DNA from: Hymenobacter siberiensis
GTDB lineage: Bacteria; Bacteroidota; Bacteroidia; Cytophagales; Hymenobacteraceae
DNA length: 64,000 nucleotides
Direction: 5' to 3'
NCBI RefSeq assembly: GCF_018967845.1
Contig: NZ_JAHLZZ010000001.1
Span: forward strand, 3,348,001-3,412,000
Under the pieces are notes generated by a model. The model saw nothing but the letters and a program-made list of their open reading frames with translations. It searched no databases and was not told the origin of the DNA. Positions 59,595-64,000 of the stretch are shown in pieces. The position numbers and the translations under genes were made by a program. The first letter of the stretch is position 1. Every line of letters begins with the position of its first letter.

Positions 59595-59612
59595 ATACGC
59601 AAATCATCTACT

Positions 59613-60938
59613 ATGAAAATCTGCATTTTCTGGCACCGGCGCGACCTGCGCGTTCACGACAATGCCGGGCTGGCGGCCGCGCTGGCCAGCGGCCTGCCGG
59701 TGCTGCCGCTATTCATCTACGACAAGGACATTCTCGACCATCTGCCGGAAAAAGCCGATGCCCGGCTCACCTTCATTTTTGATGAGGTGGAGAAGCTGGC
59801 CAAGGAAACCGAAGCGGCGGGCGGCACTTTTCTGGCCCGCTACGGCACGCCGCTGGCGGTGCTGGAGCAACTAGTTAAGGACTTCGAAGTGGCGGCCGTG
59901 CACACCAACGAGGACTACGAGCCTTACGCCACGAAGCGCGATGCCGCCGTGGGTGAGCTGCTGCAAAAGCACGGAGCAGATTTCTACTTATACAAGGACC
60001 AGGTCATTTTCGCCAAGGAGGAGATTATGACCAAATCGGGCACGGTGCCCAAGGTTTTTGGCGCTTATTTGAAGGCCTACACCGCGAAGCTGACGGATGA
60101 GCTGCTGCTGCCCTACGGCTCGCAAGGCGATTTCAAGCGGGAAAATCTGCACCACGTTTCTGCTGCCAAAGCCGGTGAGCGGCCCACGCTGGAAAGCATG
60201 GGGTTCGAGCCCAAAGAGCAATACTTCCCGCCGGTGCAGCTGCCGGCGGAAAGCATTGTGCGCCACTACCACCAAACCCGCAATACGCCCGCCGACGAGC
60301 ACGGCACCACCCGCGAATCGCTGAACCTGCGCTTCGGAACCCTGAGTGTGCGCGAGGTGCTGCGCCAGGCCAAAGCCCTGAATCAAAAGCTGCTGGCCGA
60401 AATTATCTGGCGCGACTTTTTTATGATGCTGCTCTGGCATTTCCCCAACACGGCCACCGAGAGCTACGACCCCAAGATGCGGCACATCGACTACCGCAAC
60501 AACGAGGACGAATTTCGGGCCTGGTGCGAGGGCCGCACCGGCTACCCGCTGGTAGATGCCGGCATGCGCGAGCTCAACGAAACCGGCTACCTACCCAACC
60601 GCGTGCGTATGACCGTGGCCGGCTTTCTCACCAAGCACCTGTTCATCGACTGGCGCTGGGGCGAACGGTATTTCGCCGATAAGCTCCTCGACTACGACAT
60701 GGCCAATAACGTGGGCAACTGGCAGTGGATGGCCGGCACCGGCGCCATCTCGGCCCCCTGGTTCCGGGTGTACAGCCCCGAGAGTCAGCTCGAAAAAGTA
60801 GACCCCGAGATGAAGTACGTGAAGCGCTGGGTGCCCGAAGTGGGAACCTCGAAATACCCGGCCCCGATAGTAGAGCACAAGTTTGGGCGCGAGCGGGCTG
60901 TGGAGGCCATTCGGGCGGCGCGCATTGCGGCTTCGTAG
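59613..60938 (+). CDS. Cryptochrome/deoxyribodipyrimidine photolyase family protein
   Basis: The 441-residue protein has an N-terminal photolyase domain (CIFWHRRDLRVHDNAGLAAA, VLPLFIYDKDIL) and a C-terminal FAD domain (GRTGYPLVDAGMRELNETGY, LPNRVRMTVAGFLTKHLFID then WRWGERYF, and LLDYDMANNVGNWQWMAGTG). It should bind FAD and either repair UV-made pyrimidine dimers or sense blue light. The substrate class cannot be fixed by eye. The ATG at 59613 follows the palindrome. The TAG stop is part of a family B repeat. Neighbours on the same strand are a TetR regulator and a UbiB-type kinase. Confidence 0.92.
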   Translation: MKICIFWHRRDLRVHDNAGLAAALASGLPVLPLFIYDKDILDHLPEKADARLTFIFDEVEKLAKETEAAGGTFLARYGTPLAVLEQLVKDFEVAAVHTNEDYEPYATKRDAAVGELLQKHGADFYLYKDQVIFAKEEIMTKSGTVPKVFGAYLKAYTAKLTDELLLPYGSQGDFKRENLHHVSAAKAGERPTLESMGFEPKEQYFPPVQLPAESIVRHYHQTRNTPADEHGTTRESLNLRFGTLSVREVLRQAKALNQKLLAEIIWRDFFMMLLWHFPNTATESYDPKMRHIDYRNNEDEFRAWCEGRTGYPLVDAGMRELNETGYLPNRVRMTVAGFLTKHLFIDWRWGERYFADKLLDYDMANNVGNWQWMAGTGAISAPWFRVYSPESQLEKVDPEMKYVKRWVPEVGTSKYPAPIVEHKFGRERAVEAIRAARIAAS

Positions 60939-61006
60939 CGCGGACTTTTAGTCCACGAGGAAACAAGTTTCAACAAGTTCTCTCGCGGACTAAAAGTCCG
61001 CACTAC
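60935..61006. repeat. Palindromic repeat, family B (copy 4)
   Basis: Arms 60935-60959 (GTAGCGCGGACTTTTAGTCC and onward) and 60982-61006 are complementary with two mismatches. Bases 2-4 are the stop codon of the photolyase gene. Confidence 0.93.
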
Positions 61007-61043
61007 GGCCGAACCGTACCCCCCCCGAAGCGGTTATACCGGC

Positions 61044-61673
61044 ATGGAAAAGGACCGCATCAAACAAGCCTATCTCGACTTCGTGCGCAACGAAGGCCAC
61101 CCGCCGCAATCGGTGTTCAAGCTCACCCAGCAGCTGGGCATGGCCGAAGCCGAATTCTACCAGCACTACCCCAATTTCGAGTCCATCGACCGCGAGATAT
61201 GGGCTGATTTCGGCCGGCAGGCGCGCGAAACCGCCGCCTCCGAGCCCGTGTGGGAGGGCTACGGCAGCCGCGAAAAGCTACTGGCCTTCTACTACACGCT
61301 GCTCGAAATCCTCAAGGGCAATCGCTCTTACGCCCTGATGAGCCTGCGCCGCTCGCAGCACCGCATCCCGGCGCTATCGCCCCGCGTACTCGACGATTTC
61401 CGGCAGGATTTCGAGCTATTCGTGAGCGACTTGCTGCGCGATGGCCGCGTAACGGGCGAAATCGCCAACCGCCCGCTAGTACAGGAGGGCTACCCCCGCT
61501 TCTTCTGGCAGCAGGTGCTATTTGTACTCGGCTTTTTTGCCAAAGACGATACCGTGAACTTCGAGCGCACCGACGCCGCCGTGGAAAAAGCCGTGACCCT
61601 GAGCTTCAATTTGGTGGGCCGCAATACACTGGACGCGGCCGTGGATTTCGTGCGGTTTCTGGTGCGGCGGTAG
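61044..61673 (+). CDS. TetR-family regulator
   Basis: The 209-residue protein has an N-terminal helix-turn-helix (IKQAYLDFVRNEGHPPQSVF, KLTQQLGMAEAEFYQHYPNF) and an all-helical ligand-binding domain (LLAFYYTLLEILKGNRSYAL, FWQQVLFVLGFFAKDDTVNF). It probably represses its own gene or the neighbours. Its place between photolyase and UbiB-kinase genes suggests control of a light or membrane stress response. The recognition helix is somewhat divergent. A family C repeat follows right after the stop. Confidence 0.85.
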   Translation: MEKDRIKQAYLDFVRNEGHPPQSVFKLTQQLGMAEAEFYQHYPNFESIDREIWADFGRQARETAASEPVWEGYGSREKLLAFYYTLLEILKGNRSYALMSLRRSQHRIPALSPRVLDDFRQDFELFVSDLLRDGRVTGEIANRPLVQEGYPRFFWQQVLFVLGFFAKDDTVNFERTDAAVEKAVTLSFNLVGRNTLDAAVDFVRFLVRR

Positions 61674-61675
61674 CT

Positions 61676-61772
61676 TGTGAGGTAAGCGTTAGCTGGCACC
61701 GCAGGGCCGTCAGCTGTAATTATTTGTATCTCATTACACTATACATCACGGCAAGCTAAAGCTTACCTCACA
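61676..61772. repeat. Palindromic repeat, family C (copy 2)
   Basis: TGTGAGGTAAGCGTTAGCT and AGCTAAAGCTTACCTCACA pair with one mismatch, 59 bases apart. The right arm ends one base before the ATG of the UbiB-like gene, so it takes the place where a ribosome site would be. Confidence 0.85.
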
Positions 61773-61773
61773 G

Positions 61774-63078
61774 ATGGACGAACCCCAAACCTCCCTGCCG
61801 ACCACCAAAGTGGCCCGTGCTGCCCGCTTTGCCAAAACCGGCTTCAATGTGGGCACCAACTACATTAAGCACTACGCCAAAAAGGCCGTTGGCGCAGAGT
61901 CGACCACCGAAAGCCTGCATGCCGCCAACGCCGCCGAGCTCTACGGCACGCTGAGCGAGATGAAAGGCTCCGTGTTGAAAGTGGCCCAGATGCTGGCCAT
62001 GGAGAAAAACATGCTGCCCACGGCCTACGCCGACCAGTTTGCCAAAGCCCAGTATTCGACCCCGCCCCTCTCCGGCCCGCTGGTAACCAAGGCTTTCCGC
62101 GATGCTTTTGGGAAGTCGCCTTACCAATTATTCGATGCGTTTGAGCCCGAGGCGCGGCAGGCGGCCAGCATCGGGCAGGTGCACTTTGCCCGCAAGGATG
62201 GGAAGGAGCTGGCTGTGAAGGTGCAATACCCCGGCGTGGCCGACAGCATCAAGTCCGATATCCGCCTCGTTAAGCCCATTGCCCTGCGCGTGATGGGCCT
62301 GAACGAAGCTCAGGTGCGTCCCTACCTGGAGGAAGTAGAAACGCGCCTGCTCGAAGAAACCGACTACAAGCTGGAGCTGCGGCGCGGCCAGGAAATCGCC
62401 GCCAAATGCCAGGAATTACACAACCTGGAGTTCGCAACCTACTATCCGGAGTTCTCCACGGCCCGCATTCTGACCATGGACTGGCTCCCCGGCCAGCACC
62501 TGAAGGAGTTTCTGGCCACCAACCCATCGCAGGAAATCCGCAACCAAATCGGCCAGGCGCTGTGGGATTTCTACCAGTTTCAGTTCAACGAGCTGCACCA
62601 GCTGCACGCCGACCCGCACCCCGGCAATTTCCTGATGCGGGCCGACAACGGCGGCACCCTCGGCGTACTCGATTTCGGCTGCGTGAAAGACGTGCCGATG
62701 GACGTGTACCAGCTGTTCAAAGACCTGCTGGCCGCCGAAACCTTTACTGACGAAAACCGCCTCGCCGCCCTGCTCACTCAAGGCGGCGTGCTTCGCGCCA
62801 CCGATGCCCCGGCCATGCGGGCGCTGTATATGCGCACCATGCGCGTGTCGCTGGAGCTTGTGGGCCGCCCCTTCCGTCAGGCCACTTTCGATTTCGGCGA
62901 CCCCGCCTACATGGCCGCCCTCTACGCCCTCGGCGACGACCTGATGGCCGACCCCGAGCTGCGCAAGCAGCGCGAGCCACGCGGCTCCGAGCACTTCATA
63001 TACCTGAACCGGACTTACGTGGGGCTGTTTGCGCTGCTCACGGAGTTGGGCGCTTCAATTCAGACCGGTATCATGTAG
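61774..63078 (+). CDS. ABC1/AarF/UbiB-family atypical kinase
   Basis: The 434-residue protein has the ABC1 family features: KGSVLKVAQMLAMEKNMLP (a KxGQ-like block), ASIGQVHFARKDGKELAVKV with the A-rich loop and lysine, EETDYKLELRRGQE, LHADPHPGNFLM (catalytic Asp and Asn) and LDFGCVKD (DFG). Members support ubiquinone or menaquinone biosynthesis, probably as ATPases in lipid-soluble precursor handling. It is near the usual length. The start is one base after a family C repeat, and the stop TAG is part of another family C repeat. Cluster with photolyase and SDR is noted. Confidence 0.92.
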   Translation: MDEPQTSLPTTKVARAARFAKTGFNVGTNYIKHYAKKAVGAESTTESLHAANAAELYGTLSEMKGSVLKVAQMLAMEKNMLPTAYADQFAKAQYSTPPLSGPLVTKAFRDAFGKSPYQLFDAFEPEARQAASIGQVHFARKDGKELAVKVQYPGVADSIKSDIRLVKPIALRVMGLNEAQVRPYLEEVETRLLEETDYKLELRRGQEIAAKCQELHNLEFATYYPEFSTARILTMDWLPGQHLKEFLATNPSQEIRNQIGQALWDFYQFQFNELHQLHADPHPGNFLMRADNGGTLGVLDFGCVKDVPMDVYQLFKDLLAAETFTDENRLAALLTQGGVLRATDAPAMRALYMRTMRVSLELVGRPFRQATFDFGDPAYMAALYALGDDLMADPELRKQREPRGSEHFIYLNRTYVGLFALLTELGASIQTGIM

Positions 63079-63141
63079 CACATGCTTTAGCTTGTGCCCG
63101 GCTGGTCGTTCCGGCAGGCACAGACTGAAGCGTGTGCTACA
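63074..63141. repeat. Palindromic repeat, family C (copy 3)
   Basis: TGTAGCACATGCTTTAGCTT and AGACTGAAGCGTGTGCTACA are imperfect inverted copies around a GTTCCGGC loop shared with the copy at 35857. The TAG near its left end (63076-63078) is the stop codon of the UbiB-like gene. Confidence 0.88.
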
Positions 63142-63151
63142 TTTCGGCCCT

Positions 63152-63697
63152 GTGAACCTCCGCCAAGAGCTACTGCGGGAACACTCGGCCCGCCAGACTC
63201 AGCGGCTGGCCGACTACACCTGCGCCCACCCCAAGGCTCTGGCCGAGTTGCTTCAGCTGTTCTGGTACGGCGCGGAGCGCGAGCGCCAGCTGGCCGCCGA
63301 TGTACTGGACTGGGTGGGCCAGCGCCGACCCAGGTGGCTGGTGCCGCACCTGCCGGGCCTGCTGGCCGCCGCCCAGCCCGCGCCCGGACAACACCCGGCC
63401 GTGCGGCGGGCCGTGGCGCGGGTGCTGCAATTCGTGCCCGTGCCCGCAGAGTGGCAGGCCCTGGCCTTCGATACCTGCCTGGCATTGCTGCATGCGCCCA
63501 GCGAGCCGGTCGCCATTCGCGCCTATGCCCTTACTGCTGCGGCACGCCTGGCGACCCCCTATCCGGAACTAGCGGCCGAATTAATTCTTGTAGCTGATAA
63601 TGCCCTTGCTACCAGTCATTCAGCTACCCTACACAGCCGGGCCAGCCGGGAACTACCCGAACTTCGTCGCTTGATACGGGAACATTTTGCCAATTAG
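63152..63697 (+). CDS. HEAT-like helical hypothetical protein
   Basis: From a GTG at 63152 (NLRQELLREHSARQTQRLAD) the protein has 181 residues, almost all helical. Repeating helix pairs such as HPKALAELLQLFWYGAERER, QLAADVLDWVGQRRPRWLVP and VAIRAYALTAAARLATPYPE fit an ARM/HEAT-type scaffold. No catalytic motif or signal peptide is seen. The upstream 40 codons of open frame belong to the UbiB gene end and to the repeat, so they are not part of it. Function unknown; probably a protein-binding surface. Confidence 0.72.
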   Translation: MNLRQELLREHSARQTQRLADYTCAHPKALAELLQLFWYGAERERQLAADVLDWVGQRRPRWLVPHLPGLLAAAQPAPGQHPAVRRAVARVLQFVPVPAEWQALAFDTCLALLHAPSEPVAIRAYALTAAARLATPYPELAAELILVADNALATSHSATLHSRASRELPELRRLIREHFAN

Positions 63698-63738
63698 CTG
63701 TTGGTACATGAGTTCAATCTATTTTTCCTCCCCAACTA

Positions 63739-64000
63739 ATGAAAAAGTTTCTTACCCTCGGTGCGGCGCTGTTCAGCCTCTCGTTCTCGGCTTCGGCCCA
63801 ACAGATGGCCAGCTGCTGCGCCCGCCCAGCCGGCAACCTCTCGGCTTCGGCCACCGAGGTTTTCGCCAAACTCGCCGCCGATAAGGATTTTTCGGGCGGC
63901 CACGACGCGCCCCTGCCCTACGAATTCAAAGGCGAAGGCAAAATGATTGAGTTCAAAACCCCCGATGGCAGCACCGGCAAGGGCTTCGAAATCAAGAGCG
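63739..64000 (+). CDS. Dienelactone-hydrolase-like exported protein, N-terminal part
   Basis: The frame opens at 63739 and runs off the window. It begins with a signal peptide (KFLTLGAALFSLSFSASAQQ), then a cysteine pair MASCCARP and KLAADKDFSGGHDAPLPYEF, KGEGKMIEFKTPDGSTG. That order resembles the start of the dienelactone-hydrolase proteins of Bacteroidota. The catalytic part lies outside, so the assignment is provisional. Confidence 0.55.
   Translation, partial: MKKFLTLGAALFSLSFSASAQQMASCCARPAGNLSASATEVFAKLAADKDFSGGHDAPLPYEFKGEGKMIEFKTPDGSTGKGFEIKS

Overview
The window looks like chromosomal DNA of a high-GC member of the Bacteroidota, most likely a Hymenobacter-type Cytophagales bacterium. 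This is an inference. It rests on several Bacteroidota-style TAnnTTTG promoter boxes, on family content (DUF3127, DUF1571, M28 and L,D-transpeptidase lipoproteins, single-chain pyruvate carboxylase, COG2170 ligase cluster) and on the dense intergenic palindromes. I see no rRNA, tRNA, CRISPR array, prophage or plasmid replication genes.

Layout. 0.1-3.2 kb: a VOC protein, then a scar where two IS4-family fragments lie head to head and join the 3' end of a Gfo/Idh/MocA oxidoreductase to the 5' end of a frameshifted hen1 RNA methyltransferase. 3.2-10.2 kb: GH1 glycosidase, glycosyltransferase, LpxH-like phosphoesterase, two exported proteins, NUDIX and HAD hydrolases. 10.2-17.5 kb: RhlE-like helicase, small proteins, an XRE regulator and an L,D-transpeptidase. 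17.9-23.5 kb: M1 aminopeptidase, cyanophycinase, aldo/keto reductase, isoaspartyl peptidase, DUF3127 protein. 23.6-32.3 kb: AlbA_2/Schlafen-like protein, a fused esterase-DinB frame, then a same-strand run of esterase, ATP-grasp ligase with a Lys/Ala/Pro-rich tail, COG2170 carboxylate-amine ligase, class I glutamine amidotransferase, an ATP-grasp-like protein and a YkvA protein. 32.5-41.3 kb: DUF1571 protein, two SDR-type proteins, HI0933 flavoprotein, DUF2383 protein, a DEAD-box helicase next to a cold-shock protein, and a thioesterase. 41.4-48.1 kb: an intact IS4-family element inside a TIMP-like gene, an AddA/UvrD-type helicase-nuclease with a palindrome translated in frame, and an IS5-like element inside a small membrane-protein gene. 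48.6-64 kb: LRR-kinase, lipoprotein and esterase pair, outer-membrane protein, a broken META-domain gene, M28 peptidase, pyruvate carboxylase, then SDR, photolyase, TetR and UbiB-kinase genes, a HEAT-like protein and the start of a dienelactone-hydrolase-like gene.

The two strongest themes are the amide-ligase gene run at 26.4-31.7 kb, whose product is unknown and which lies near two isopeptide-cleaving enzymes (cyanophycinase, isoaspartyl peptidase), and at least six families of palindromic repeats. These repeats sit between genes, nest inside one another, end four genes by supplying the TAG stop codon, act as terminators, and in one case lie inside a coding sequence without breaking it. Three genes (TIMP-like, membrane protein, hen1) are visibly broken by insertion sequences. 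For the first two the pre-insertion reading frame can be rebuilt exactly.
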